Shown here: one piece after another, positions 34,131-45,500 of the stretch | How the letters are laid out: every line of letters begins with the position of its first letter | Numbering within the stretch: the stretch's first letter is position 1 | DNA from: Takakia lepidozioides | Taxonomy: Eukaryota > Streptophyta > Takakiopsida > Takakiales > Takakiaceae | Direction of reading: 5' to 3' | NCBI GenBank assembly: GCA_030704615.1 | Contig: CM060731.1 | Location: forward strand, 20,150,001 to 20,214,000 | DNA length: 64,000 nucleotides | Made by a program: the position numbers and the translations under genes | The notes under the pieces: generated by a model | Databases searched by the model: none | What the model was told of the DNA's origin: nothing | The model's input: only the letters and a program-made list of their open reading frames with translations

Positions 34131-34880
34131 TTGTACAATCACCCTTCATTTTTCCGGTGAGAGGACAAATGATAGTTGACCTTCCTTATGAGCTACTTGG
34201 ATATGCCACTAAGGTAAGTGCAGGTCTTGCCCTTGTGGAATAGAGCAGTCTACGGTCGATCATCCATGCCCACAACACTCAATATGGCACTACAACAGAT
34301 CCCAGTTTTTACATCTGTTATTTTTCAGTCGTATCAGTCTTTTACGACTACATGACTGCATGATAAACCCAGTCAGTTGTCACAAATGAGTTGTAAGCGC
34401 CATAGAGTCGTATTTGCCAGTCGTGGTGCTCATTGTTGACGTGGCAAAGGGGACGCCTAATCATAGTCATTGATAAGACCGTAGTAAATGACTGCTAATC
34501 CATGTCAGCTTCACGTGGAACGGAAGGGATATGCCACATGTCATGACAATGGGAAGACGACAGGGTCTTTACGACTGGCACATACAACTTCCGCAGATTA
34601 ACCCCAGGATAACACGTGGAGAAGACTGGACATGACACGTGGAGTCAAATTATGCAGGATGGGGATGTCGTTATGACTGGAACATATGACTTCCATGGCG
34701 CACTCTAGATACTGCACGTGGCACGAGTATCTATGGGCGAACATGAGGGGTGAAAGTGGCACGTGGCGGAGGCTCTATGGATGGGAGGTAGTCAAGTACA
34801 TGACCTTAGTCATGGGCCTAACTCTAGCAGCATTGAAACATGAAAGCACCATTGAAAGCACACGAAAACACCATTGAAAC

Positions 34881-35250
34881 ATGGAAGCACATTTGAAATT
34901 GGAACATCTACAATGTGACTTAATGTTCAAAGATCCATTCCATAATCTAATCCGGTGCTACTACAAAAATGCACAAAGCTGCAAAGTCTATATAGACTTC
35001 CAAATGCCTGAGCAGAAGATGCATACACTGGCATCTCTCGAACTTCAGCAATCCACTACGTTCATTAGCAGTGCCTGATTTTATCAATTGTGCCGCTGCT
35101 GCTGCGGCTTCTAGTTGACCATCTACCCATGCAGGTTTCTTGTAGTTATCCTTCCACATTGAATCATAGGTAATCTGGAGCTTGAAAATCCGGCCCTCTT
35201 GGATGAATCTGCACCCACACTCTATCCCTGCTCCTTCAGCTATCCATGCC
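34881..35250 (-). pseudogene. Captured unidentified exon, copy 1
   Basis: Read on the minus strand, 35250-35060 encodes IHPRGPDFKLQITYDS, WKDNYKKPAWVDGQLEA and an alanine-rich end with LIKSGTANE. The same block occurs at 36443-36630 and 41096-41243. I do not recognise the gene. The conserved codons and lack of TE similarity suggest a host exon amplified inside the CACTA element. Confidence 0.55.
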
Positions 35251-35269
35251 CACGAGGGTATTGTTCATA

Positions 35270-36245
35270 ATCACATCTGGTACAATATTAATTCCAGCTT
35301 TGGTGATGCAACCATGTACCTCTTTGCATGTGCTTTCCATGGCTGCCAGGCTTACACACGCACTGCAAACGCACACAAACATGATGTGGTCGAGCTTCAC
35401 CCCTTCCCCCATCATTTGCTTTCAGGTCTCTAAAGCAACATCCCGCGCTCCTACTCTACACACCCTCACCACAAGGGCATATTTCAGAACAACATCAGTT
35501 CAATTCCAGCTTGGACGATATCACCACGAACCCCGTCTTCACTCATTGCCTACTCTAGTTAAATGCAATTATGGGCTAGGTTGATACCACATCTCATTCA
35601 GCCATATTATCAAACTGCATGCCATTTGTATCATTGTAGTTGTACCCAAACTTGGCATACATGTCCACTACGGCAACATTCAGAATCACATCAGATACAA
35701 TACCAGCTTTGACGATATTACCGTGGACCTCTGTACCCTTTTTCAGGGCTGCCAAGCTTGCATTTGACATACATATCCACCAAGGCAGTGTTTAGAGACA
35801 TCAAGTGGTACAATTCTAGCTTTGACGATGTCACCATGGACCTTTGCGTCCTTTCCAGGGCTACTAGGCTCGCATTTGACATACATGTACACCAGGGGAA
35901 TGTTCAAAATGACATCAAGTATACAATTCCAGCTTTGATGATGTCACCATGAACCTTTTGGCCCCTTCCCAGGGCTTCTAGGCTCGCATATGCATTTTAC
36001 AAACACAAATGAACATGACCTAGTCTGGCTTCATCCTTTCCCATATCATTTGTTCTTAGGTTTCCAAAGCCTTAATCCCACCTTCATGCTGCACATACCT
36101 TGTAATCATGGCACTCCACAACACCACATCTCATTTAGCCATGTTGTCGAACTCTCCCTTCGAATCAAGCTTGTTGCACCCACATTTTGCATACATGTCC
36201 ACCAGGGCAGTGTTCAGAATGACAACTAGTACAATTTCAGCTTTG
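35270..36245 (-). pseudogene. Degenerate PPR (PLS-type) gene fragment
   Basis: On the minus strand from 36245 leftward the sequence reads EIVLVVILNTALVDMYAKCG, then FDNMAK-stop-DVVLWSAMI, YVQH, MKPD-stop, and VHGDIIKAGIV. This order (LVDMYAKCG, F-x-M, DVVxW-AMI, G-x-x-P, VHG-I-KAG) is that of plant PLS-class pentatricopeptide repeats, which bind organellar RNA. At least three repeats follow with frame changes. The KVHGDIVKAGIV / LVYMYVKC block is repeated near 35900, 35780 and 35650. Stops fit R-to-TGA and Q-to-TAG changes. It is a captured, decayed host gene inside the CACTA element. Confidence 0.8.
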
Positions 36246-36442
36246 AGGCCAAGAGTTATCACAATATCCTGCTACCAATGAGTTCAATGCATATCCTTGT
36301 CACATTGGCAGTATCATGTCAAAGTTACTCCAAACTACATTCACTCAACAGCTAACTTGCAGAATTCAATATGAAAATTTAGGGCCGCTTCTGATAAGAG
36401 GGGAAAACAGGGTGAAATGTGTTGAAGAAGGTGCCTTCATTA

Positions 36443-36630
36443 GCAGTGCCTGATTTTATCTATTGTGTCGATGCTGCTGCAGCTTCCAGTTGACTATCTA
36501 CCCATGCAGGTTTCTTGTATCTATCCTTCCACAGGGAATCATAGGTAATGTGGAGCTTGAAATCCGGCCCTCTTGGATGAATCTGGACTCACACTCTATC
36601 CCTGCTCCTTCAACTATCTATGCCTCTGCA
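36443..36630 (-). pseudogene. Captured unidentified exon, copy 2
   Basis: Second copy of the block also found at 35060-35250 and 41096-41243. On the minus strand it reads WVQIHPRGPDFKLHITYDSL and WKDRYKKPAWVDSQLEAAAA. A related exon encoding GTFFF-type sequence follows at about 36410 and again at 36770-36850. Confidence 0.55.
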
Positions 36631-36852
36631 CAAAATCATGCATACATCTTTGCCTTCCTGCTAGCAGCTGACAATGACAGCCTAGAATTGTTCCAGCAAA
36701 CACCCCCAACCCTACTTATCAACGAGCAATGAGCTAACTTATGGAATTCAATATGCATCTCAGGGCCGAGTCTGGTGAGAGGGCAAAACAGGCTGAAAAT
36801 AGGTCGAAGAAGAAGGTGCCCTCACCACATTGTCCTTGACCTTGTGTCATGA

Positions 36853-37756
36853 CCCAACTTTCCCAGTAACATCAGTAGTCCGCAAGTAGAATTGAGGCCT
36901 GTAGTTGGAAAGGAAGGTTGTGTGCCGCCCTCCCTCCTCTTTCGTGAGCACATAAATCTCTGCTTCAAACTTCTTATGAGTCTTCACTGTCCCAGGCTTG
37001 CAGATCACCTAGTGCCATTCATCCAATCAGTCCCATATGTTTTTCCTTTGCAGGCACATTACCAGGGAGCTAGCGCCACGGCCTGCAATAAGAAATCCAA
37101 CATCGCAAGTTGTAAAGACAGATGAAGCAATACATTACAACAATTTTGCCATGAGAAGCGTGCAATGACATTGTTACCTGCCCACGTGTACTTCATCCCG
37201 CTTTAGGCCACGAATTAACAACCCCACATTATCCCCTACTTGTTTCACATATCATATTATAGAATCACTCCATTGTCCTTTTGCGACAATGAGTTATCAA
37301 ACGAATTTAAAACTTACCACATATAATAGGGGATTGTATTGTCACTCACAATTTCACAGCCTAGTTTGGCGTAGCGTCATAGTTAAATCCTCACTGATGT
37401 GCCTGAAATGGTTCAAGCTTAAAACATCAGCATGATTCAAGTTGTGAAGGCTCATGCCAAGATACAGTGCAACACTGTAATGCCATATGCAAAAGGAATA
37501 AATGAATCCTTCAGGATATATGGGCCCAGGTTATTAAAGCTACATTACATGAGGAGTACATGAGATCCATGTGGAATATTAAGATCATGCTTCCAACATC
37601 TGAAAGAAGACAAGTAAATACCTGACCCTGATTCCTTAAGGTTTCAGTGCAAGGAAGATTGTTACCGTGTGAAGCCCAACCACTTCAACTTCCTCACCAA
37701 CCTTAATTATCCCCTGTTCCACACGCCCTGTGACCGCTGTTCCACGCCCCTGTACA
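36853..37756 (-). pseudogene. Captured mitochondrial elongation factor Tu exons
   Basis: Three minus-strand exon-like pieces match EF-Tu domains II-III. They are 37756-37666 ([28 protein letters not shown]), about 37243-37178 (VGDNVGLLIRGLKRDEVHVG) and 37008-36853 ([50 protein letters not shown]). As I recall it, the wording is closest to the mitochondrial EF-Tu of plants. The pieces are separated by intron-like spacers with GT donors, so genomic DNA rather than a spliced transcript was captured. The GTPase domain is absent and one junction is out of phase, so it is not functional. Confidence 0.85.
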
Positions 37757-39288
37757 TTCACATACCCACATGTAGACCAGCATCATCAGCATAACTTCTC
37801 TCTCCCCCCCCCCCCCCCCCCCCGCTCTCTCTCTCTCTCTCTCTAGGGCTATAAAATTAAAATCAGTAACCCTACAACCGGGCTGTCAAGTTTGAAAGCG
37901 GGAAAGTGCCTATGTGAGTGCCTTAACGGCAATTGCGGGAAAATAAGTTTATACCTACAGCTGAGTTGCAGCGATAGGCTAAACCCGGGTGAGTGCAAAC
38001 CCCAAAAAAGAGTTAGGGAGGGTTAGTCCCAGGGGATTAATGGCGATACAACGATGGAATGCCAACTTTCACAGGGAACGGGAATACATCCTCTCTCTAT
38101 GTTTCTGTCCAAACTGGCTGCGGGGTCTATGGCCACAAGGCTGCGGCAAACAAACTTTCACCTACATACCATGGCTCACTGACTAATAGCGAGCTCCGAG
38201 CCATGGCTGAGAAACACCTATCGCTTAAATAGATGACAAGAAGAGCATATCTTCATGTGGAACCATCCAGAAAACTGAAGATTAAAAGAAGAGAAACCCT
38301 TCACCTAGAAACTGAACCAAGTGTTCCAGAATGAACTAAGGGTTGCTGGTCTTGAGGAACTATGAGCCTAGCCTAGAAGATACAAATGCAGGATGGACAA
38401 ACTTCTTCATATCGTACATTAAGAAAAAGCCACACCTTGCGATTGCGGTTGTCGCACCATCGTGAAGGATCTTTCAAAAACTCATGCCAGCTCTGCTCCG
38501 TGCTGCGAATTCATGGCCGAGTATGTCAGAAACGATACTTATAGTACACTATAGATATAGAAATAGCACATTGGCAGCTGGTGCAAAACTAGAGACAATG
38601 CACTGTGCGTAGCATGCAAAGAGGGAAGGGGTGACGTTCAAAGCATGTACAGTGCAGGTGGCGAACGGATGCGTAGGCGTAGAATAGATGACCGTCTATG
38701 GCGAATGGAAGAAGCTTATGCCACAAGGAATGGGCATACAAAAATGTGTGAAAAGTGATAAGCTGGACTATTGGATGGATTTTCCTGAGCCTGTCACGAA
38801 GCAACTTTTGATTTCTCTGTTGATTATGAGTGCTATGCAACTGCGATGAGTGTCATGGAGGAAAAGTACTCTTGTTGGAAACAGTGATGAATCATTACAT
38901 GATACACGGGAGGGATCCTCTCTCCAACGCTGTTCTCTTCCGGTAAGATTGCCACTTTCCCTTCAGCACTTTAGTTTGAATTTTGAATGCAACGATCCTC
39001 TTCTCCACATGTCAACATTTCGTTGGATGATTGTAGTCAAGAAGTCATAAGATACAGACGTGAGTATGACTACGCCACTTCCGTTATCACTTTAATTAAT
39101 GCACATGTCGTGTTTTCATTGGTCATGTGTAGTCATGTAGTCATATATGACTAAGTAAGTGACTGCAACTATGACTTCAATGGTTACAAATGTTGTGTTT
39201 TGATTGGGTGTATATTCATAAGATACATACGTAAATATGACTGCATCACTGCAACGTCACCGTGCCTCCTATGTCATAATATGAACAA
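37757..39288. other. CACTA interior without recognised gene
   Basis: A run of about 20 C followed by (CT)n lies at 37799-37844. From 39050 to 39280 there are repeats such as GTAGTCATGTAGTCATATATG, the same motif family as the element ends, directly before the transposase frame. No further gene is supportable. Confidence 0.45.
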
Positions 39289-40397
39289 GTGTCACATCGT
39301 TGTTGGTCCACTCACAAGATGACTATTGGGATGCAAGGATGTGAATATTCAGATGATGAAGACGAAGGCCCTGCGGCACAGCGGGAGCCCAATGTCACAG
39401 AGAACGCAGATGAGAGTGGTGGATTGGAGGTAGAAATGCAGCGTGCATTGCAGGAAGCGTTTCTCTTTGCAGATGCAAACAAAGAGGACCCCATTCATGG
39501 TGGAACCAATCACACATTTGCCGATCATGACGATGATCTCGACGATTCCGGAGACAATGAATTTGATGAGAATGCTCACCTGCACGTTGATCCCGAGTAT
39601 GATAAACTCTTCCGAGCGTCGCAATGTCCACTTTTTGAAGGGTGCTCCATCAGCCGGCTGCAAGCAACTTTGACGTTGCTGAACGCATGCACTACCCACA
39701 AGTGCACCAATGCATTTGTGGATGAGCTTCTGGGATTGTTGCGTAAGAGTTTTTTCCTAAAGAGAATTCATTGCCGAAAACTCACTATGAAGCAAAAACC
39801 ATGATTGCCAAGATGGGATTGCAGTACACGATGATTCATGCCTGTGAGCGTGGTTGTGTACTCTTCTGTGGGGAGTATGAGAATGTAGACATTTGCCCAG
39901 TGTGCCGCACTTCCTGTTACATTCCAGGTCGTGGAAGTGTGCCCAAGAAAGTATTGCGACACTTCCCTGTCATTCCAAGGTTGAAACGTATGTAACGATG
40001 TAAATCGATCGCTAACCTCATGACATGGCACGACAGACATAAGAGCCATGATGGGTTGGTTCAACATCCAGCTGATAGCAAAGCATGGAGACACATTGAC
40101 ACCACATTTGCGGATTTTGCTGCAGAGCCACGATCTCTGCGATTTGGATTGGCCTTAGACGGTGTAAATCCCTACGGAGCTCAATCCACAAGTTGGAGCA
40201 CATGGCCCGTTCTCTTGGTCAATTACAATCTGTCTCCGTGGTTAATGACCAAAAAGTTCTTTGTCATGTTAGCGCTACTGATTCCCGGTAAGGAGTCTGT
40301 TACCTTGGACAACGTAGATGTTTACCTGATGCCCCTAGTGGAAGAGCTATTTAAGCTATTTCATGTACTATGTAAGCATGCAACTATGTACCAGTGA
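39289..40397 (+). pseudogene. CACTA TNP2-family transposase, disrupted
   Basis: An acidic N-terminal part (39289-39760) leads into CPLFEGCSISRLQATLTLLN and LLGLLRK. A one-base change in a T6 run then shifts the frame. The second frame has THYEAKTMIAKMGL, IHACERGCVLFCGEYEN, CPVCRTSCYI and KKVLRHFPVIPRLKR. After an in-frame TAA at 39993, SIANLMTWHDRHKSHDGLVQ, FGLALDGVNPYG and TWPVLLVNYNLSPW follow. These are the conserved blocks of the tnp2 family (CACTA/En-Spm transposases), including the Cys pairs of its zinc motif. The C-terminal two thirds are not recognisable. One frameshift and one stop make this copy non-autonomous. Confidence 0.85.
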
Positions 40398-40872
40398 CGT
40401 GGCTTGTTCGCCACTTAACCTGTTTGCCCATTCAGCCAGCTCCACATTGTCATGGATTTTACATACTGGATTGTGAGGCCATCCACACCGTCCTCTGGAA
40501 ATGTTATCATGGGGTTTCAGCTATGTCCACATTTCCCTGGATTATGCCTGCACGAAGCAAGGCCAACTGCATTCAGCACCCTCCACTTTATTATAGTATT
40601 GCAGCAACATTCAAAGCACTTCAATTTGTATCCATCGAAAACATCTAGGCTGGAAAAAGACATTGTTGCAGCAGAACTTAGGAAAGTACTTCTCCCCTTC
40701 CACTACACACGTGAAATGAAAGAAGCCAACCAACAGCATACCAGCCAAGAAAATATGAAACCAGCCAAGAAAAGAACCAATATATGCAGTGAAGGTCGAC
40801 ACTAAATGAAACTTATCCAACACTTACATTAGAGGAGGGAAGCTAAGTCTTACCTCCATAAGCTTGCCCACA

Positions 40873-41243
40873 TCAAATTTGGGAGCTTTCAGAATTTCTC
40901 CTTTCCGGTTGAATGAACTTGGCTACAAGATCCTTCAAATCGCAAGTTTGAGCTTCACACACAATGAACTTGCAGGGATTGAGCTTCCAATGCGAACCAG
41001 GAGTCTTATATTGATAGCATTGTTGTAAAACACATGGACCAACAATGACAGTCTCTGGAATGACATATAGTACAGTAATGACATATAGTACAGCATGCCG
41101 CTTCCAGTTGACCATCTACCCATGTAGGTTTCTTGTACCTATCCTTCCACAGGGAATCATAGGTAATGTGGAGCTTGAAATCCAGCCCTCTTGGATGAAT
41201 GTGGACCCACACTCTATCCGTGCTCCTTCAGCTATCCATGCCT
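40873..41243 (-). pseudogene. Captured exons (unidentified), copy 3
   Basis: Minus strand 41243-41096 repeats the IHPRGLDFKLHITYDSL and WKDRYKKPTWVDGQLEA block. Downstream, 41070-40890 encodes PETVIVGPCVLQQCYQYKT and KFIVCEAQTCDLKDLVAKFI, which look like conserved protein sequence but are not recognised. Probably another part of a captured host gene. Confidence 0.5.
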
Positions 41244-41539
41244 CTGACAGCCTACAATTCTACCAGCAAACACCCCAACCATACTGGTGTGGAGTTCTTC
41301 CCCAAAACACCCCAACCCTACTTATCACAATCTGAAATGCATATGCTTCTCCAACAGGCATTCGCCTTTTTGTCTCCATTGTCCCACCATTGGGGTCGGA
41401 AAGTGTTCACCCCAAAGCTTCTCCTCACCTCTATTATATGTTTTTGGATACTTCCCTGCTGCCACACTGGCAGTAACTTGCCAAAGTCACTCCAAACCAC
41501 CACAGATGTACCCAACGACCTAACTTACATAATTCAATA

Positions 41540-41790
41540 TGTGGAGTCTGATGAGAGGGCAACACAGGCTGAAATAGGTTGAAGAAGAAGGTGCCCTACC
41601 ACATTGTCCTTGACCTGTCCTGACCCATGGAGGATTTGACCGATGACCTCTTGTGTGTGCTGCTTGTGTCTGTAGTCAGGTAATGTCGGATTGGTCTGTC
41701 AGATCGAACCACTACGGCGTAGATGAGTAGTCAGAGATTGAAACACGCTTGCTAAGACCAAGCTGACTCTCCCAAGAACGGCGAGCTCGC
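41540..41790 (-). repeat. Segment shared in inverted form with 54110-54360
   Basis: The complement of this stretch matches 54110-54360 over about 250 bp (for example GAGAGTCAGCTTGGTCTTAG, CAATCCGACAT and GGGCACCTTCTTCTT). A shorter related piece lies at 36770-36850. It appears to be one more exon-like module carried by the CACTA element, with a second genomic copy. Confidence 0.7.
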
Positions 41791-42362
41791 TTGTCCTCGT
41801 CTCGTCTCCTCCTCCTCTTCTCCTTCGTGCAGCATTTGCTCAACGCCTCCATCCCACGCCCCTGCATATCCTGCTATCATCGCGTTCCATCCCTCAGTTA
41901 TGTGGTGTGGCGCAGGAGACAAAAAGACGCCAAGTCCTAGCCCTCCTTTCTGTTCACGATTACACTAATGGGCAACCTTATTAGCAAAAAATTTAACTTT
42001 TTTAAACCTAATGGGCAACCTTATTTGCATTATATGTGCCTTCAAAATGACACGTGTAGTGATGTAGTCGTATAAATAGAGCTCTGAAACCATCTTCAGT
42101 CATGGAATCATAAGATTCCATGAAACGTCGTCCACGTGTAGTCAAACATATCACACTAGTCATATAAACCATCCCTGTCATCATGGTCTACAATGTTTGA
42201 CCAATGTTCCCTAACTTTCCGGAGTCATGTAGTGATATCCATTACTACAAAGTCATAAAACTAAAACTGTAATGCATTTCAGCGCTCTGTAGTCATGTAC
42301 CTAGTGCAGTTTTTATGACTCCGCCAAACCCGTAGTCCTAAAAACGTTCATCTCTTGTAGTG

Positions 42363-42860
42363 GTACCAGCACCAGGTTTACAGAAGACTTGGTTTGTGAG
42401 TGGACTAAGACCAGAGTTGCAAAAGAAAGTGGATATGTTACCCCATAATACAGTGGAGGAGGCATTTGAAACAGCGAACATAATTGAGGAGAATGCTCGA
42501 GAATTGTTACTACAACAGAAGGACAACAGCAAGAGAACCTAGGCAAGTAAGGGTGCATCAAGTGCAGCCCCAGCCAAGAAGAAACAGTGATCAGGACCAC
42601 TATGGTAGGCCTGGTGGTTATAACAATGGCATGGAAGGGAGAGGTAATCCAAGAGGGAATTACCAAGGAAATTCCAGAGGCAACTATCAGGGTAATCCAA
42701 GGGGGAATTACCAGCCAGGGAATCAGGATTACAGAAACAATCCCAGAACAGATCAAGGGTGAGGACCTAATGGGGAAGAACTGTGTTACTATTGTAATCA
42801 GGCAGGACATCGCAAGGCAGCCTGTCCATTCTGGATCAGACACCAGAATGAGATGAGAGC
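42363..42860 (+). pseudogene. Ty3/gypsy gag, C-terminal part
   Basis: Directly after the CACTA edge the plus strand reads TWFVSGLRPELQKKVDMLP and EAFETANIIEENARELLLQQ, the end of a retrotransposon gag domain. A Gly/Asn/Arg-rich linker of GNPRGNYQ repeats follows. Then comes a zinc knuckle CYYCNQAGHRKAAC (C-x2-C-x4-H-x4-C). The linker changes frame near 42540, and a TGA precedes the knuckle at about 42760. The N-terminal gag and any 5' LTR are missing. Confidence 0.8.
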
Positions 42861-45491
42861 TCCTGTGAATGAGAGGCCAGTGGTGGCAGCTCACATGGTT
42901 AGGCCATGTGTTGTACCAGAAGTAAGTACAATGATAGTAACCAGAAGCAAAGCCAAAATAATACCTCCAGTAGATGAGGAAGGTGATGATAATGAAGATG
43001 GCAGTGATGTGCCTGAAGATGATGAGGCTTGGAGAGATGAGAAGGAACTGCACAAGGAAGTGACATATACCATAACGGAAATGCAGAAGAGTACTGATAT
43101 TCTTATGGAAGATTCCTCTGATTCTGAAAGAGAAGAGGAAGTGAGTGAGGATAAAGGGAAGAAAGAAGCTGCAGAAATTCAGAGTAATGAAGGGACTTTG
43201 GCTAAAGTAATATGCCAGTCCAAAGCGGAGATTACCATTGGACAGCTATTGGTTGTGGCACCTTATTGTAGACACAGGCTGTATCAAGCAATCAATCAAA
43301 TTGCCCATGTGACAGGGAACACAGACCTGAACAGCAAGGTGACCAGTTATAATGTGAAGCCGGAAGGGCGAGAAACAGTCATGGACTTTGATGATTCTAT
43401 GCCAGTAATCCAGTTGAGAATTGGAAGCACAGAACTAACTGATGTACTGATAGATAGAGGCTCTGGAGTGAATATCATGACAGACCAATTAAGGCAGAAG
43501 CTTGGTCTAAGTAACATGAAACCAGCCCTATTTACAGTAACAATGGCAGATCAAAGAAGTGTACAGCCATTGGGATTGATAAGAGGAGTTAAGATACAGA
43601 TTCAAAAGATGATCTTTATTATTACATTAACTGTGTTGAAAATGGATGAAGTCATGGAAGCTTACTCTTTATTGTTGGGTTGACCGTGGCTGAAACAGGC
43701 CAGGGTATTCCATGACTGGAATTCCCAGTTATTAACTGTGCATGATGGGATGCACAAGATCCAAATCACCACTAAGAAATCTAGTAGACTACCTGCTACG
43801 AGAAGACCTCGAGGGGTCAGGGAGTATGACTGGAGGGGAGGACTTGATGAGGAGCAGGAAGCTACCCTGTTCGCTGCACACCCAGAGTGGGAGCAGGTTG
43901 CAGAGATGCAACTGGAAGGCCTAAGTTGTTTAAAAGGTATCTGTTGTGGTGTGGTGACAGCAACACCAATTGAGGGTGAAACGAGCAGTTACCCACCACA
44001 TTTCTATGAAGAAAGAGAGGGAGAAATCGAAATCCTAAAGGAACCAGCCACTGTGAGTTTATATGATGAAGTGGTGACTGGATGGACAATCACAGCTGAT
44101 GAGCAGGTGAGAGAAGTGAATGTGGGAACTGAAGGGGAACCGAGGATGGTGAAGGTAGGGGCTGATTTGGAGCCAGAATTCTTTGAGGAAGCTAAGAGTC
44201 TTTTCATCAAATACAGAGATGTATTTGCTTGGAGCTACGAGGATCTGAAAGGGATACCACCTGAGATCTGTCAGCATAAGATTGAATTGGAACCAGGGTC
44301 AGTACCAATCAAACAAGCAAGGTACAGAATGAATCCCAACTATGCACAGAAGGTTGGAAAAGAGATCAAGAAGTTGGCTGAGGCTAAGTTTATATACCCA
44401 ATAGAGTATACAACTTGGTTGTCACCCATTGTGATAGTTCCCAAGAAGAATGGTAAACTGAGAGTTTGTGTGAACTATAAGAAGTTGAATGCTTGTACGA
44501 AGAAAGATCCTTTCCCTTTGCCATTCACAGAAGCGGTATTGGACACTGTGGCAGGCCATGAAATGTACTCATTCATGGATGGCTTCAGTGGTTATAATCA
44601 AGTGCAAGTGGCAGAAGAAGTATAGACTGGGGTGCTTATGCATACAAAGTCATGCCTTTTGGACTTTGTAATGCACCAGCAACCTTTCAGAGAGTGATAA
44701 GTGAATCTTTTCATGAGTATCTGAATGATTTCATGCAGGTATTCTTGGATGATTTCAGTGTGTACAATTCTAAGAATGAGCACTTGCATAAATTGGAGTT
44801 ATGTTTGGCCAGATGCAGGATGAGAGGTGTGGGCCTGAATCCAGAGAAGTGTACTTTCTGTGTGAACTCAGGGGTGCTTTTGGGACACATTGTGTGTAAG
44901 AGGGGACTTCTTGTGGATCCCAGAAAGACAGAGGCCATTAAAGCCTCTCCACCACCAGTAAATGTTAAGAGTCTAAGAAGATTCCTTGGACAAACCAGTT
45001 ATTACAGAAGATTTGTCAGACGGTATGCACAGATAGCAGCACCATTGAGCAAGTTTCTGAAGAAAGATGCAGTGTTTGCATGGACAGCTCAATGTCAACA
45101 GGCTTTTGAGGAACTTACATTGTCAGTAACAACTACACCTGTGCTGATTAACCTTTACTGGCATGTAGTATTTCATGTTCACTGTGATGCCTCAAGAGAA
45201 GCATTGGAAGTAGTGTTAGCCCAAAATGTTACAGGAAATATAGATTCACCTGTGTACTATGCTAGCAGGTTGATGAACAGTGCTGAAAGGAACTATAGCA
45301 CAACTGAAAGAGAAGCACTGACAATGATTTATGCAGTCAAGAAATTCAGGCATTACCTATTGGGAAGGAAGTTTATGTTTTATGTGGATCACCAAGCTCT
45401 GATATATCTGGTGAACAAACCTTTGATAAGTGGAAGGATAGCAAGGTGGTTAATAATCTTGCACGAGTTTGAGTTCGAAGTTGTTTACTAG
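42853..45491 (+). pseudogene. Ty3/gypsy protease, reverse transcriptase, RNase H
   Basis: A retropepsin-like block LTDVLIDRGSGVNIMTDQLR (43440) is followed by a stop (TGA, 43681) and the RT. RT motifs are YRMNPNYAQKVGKEIKKL, LSPIVIVPKKNGKLRVCVNY and MPFGLCNAPATFQRV, with catalytic FLDDFSVY at about 44740. RNase H follows with VHCDASREALEVVLA and STTEREALTMIYAVKKFRHY. Around 44620 a deletion of about two dozen bases removes the segment between VQVAEE and DWGAYAYKVMP. A TAG after FEFEVVY (45489) ends the frame. The FLDD box and gene order fit a non-chromovirus (Ogre/Tat/Athila-like) lineage. It is a dead copy. Confidence 0.88.
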
Positions 45492-45500
45492 CCTGGCCGT

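Larger units (their letters stand above)
34288..42362 (+). mobile_element. CACTA (En/Spm-like) transposon carrying host gene pieces
   Basis: The left end reads CACTACAACAGATC at 34288; the right end, on the complement, reads CACTACAAGAGATG ending at 42362. Between them lie subterminal repeats of the CTACATGACT/AGTCATGTAG type at 34300-34700 and 42040-42340. A TNP2-type transposase lies at 39289-40397. On the minus strand are pieces of host genes (PPR, mitochondrial EF-Tu and unidentified exons). Total length is 8075 bp. The flanking triplets are TGG on the left and GTA on the right. They do not form the usual 3-bp target duplication, so one edge may be rearranged or belong to a sister copy. 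Confidence 0.8.

Noticed and set aside
36853-37756. EF-Tu pieces as a mitochondrial or plastid DNA insertion
   Set aside because: The coding blocks are interrupted by intron-like spacers and the organellar tufA gene has no such introns, so a nuclear gene is the source.
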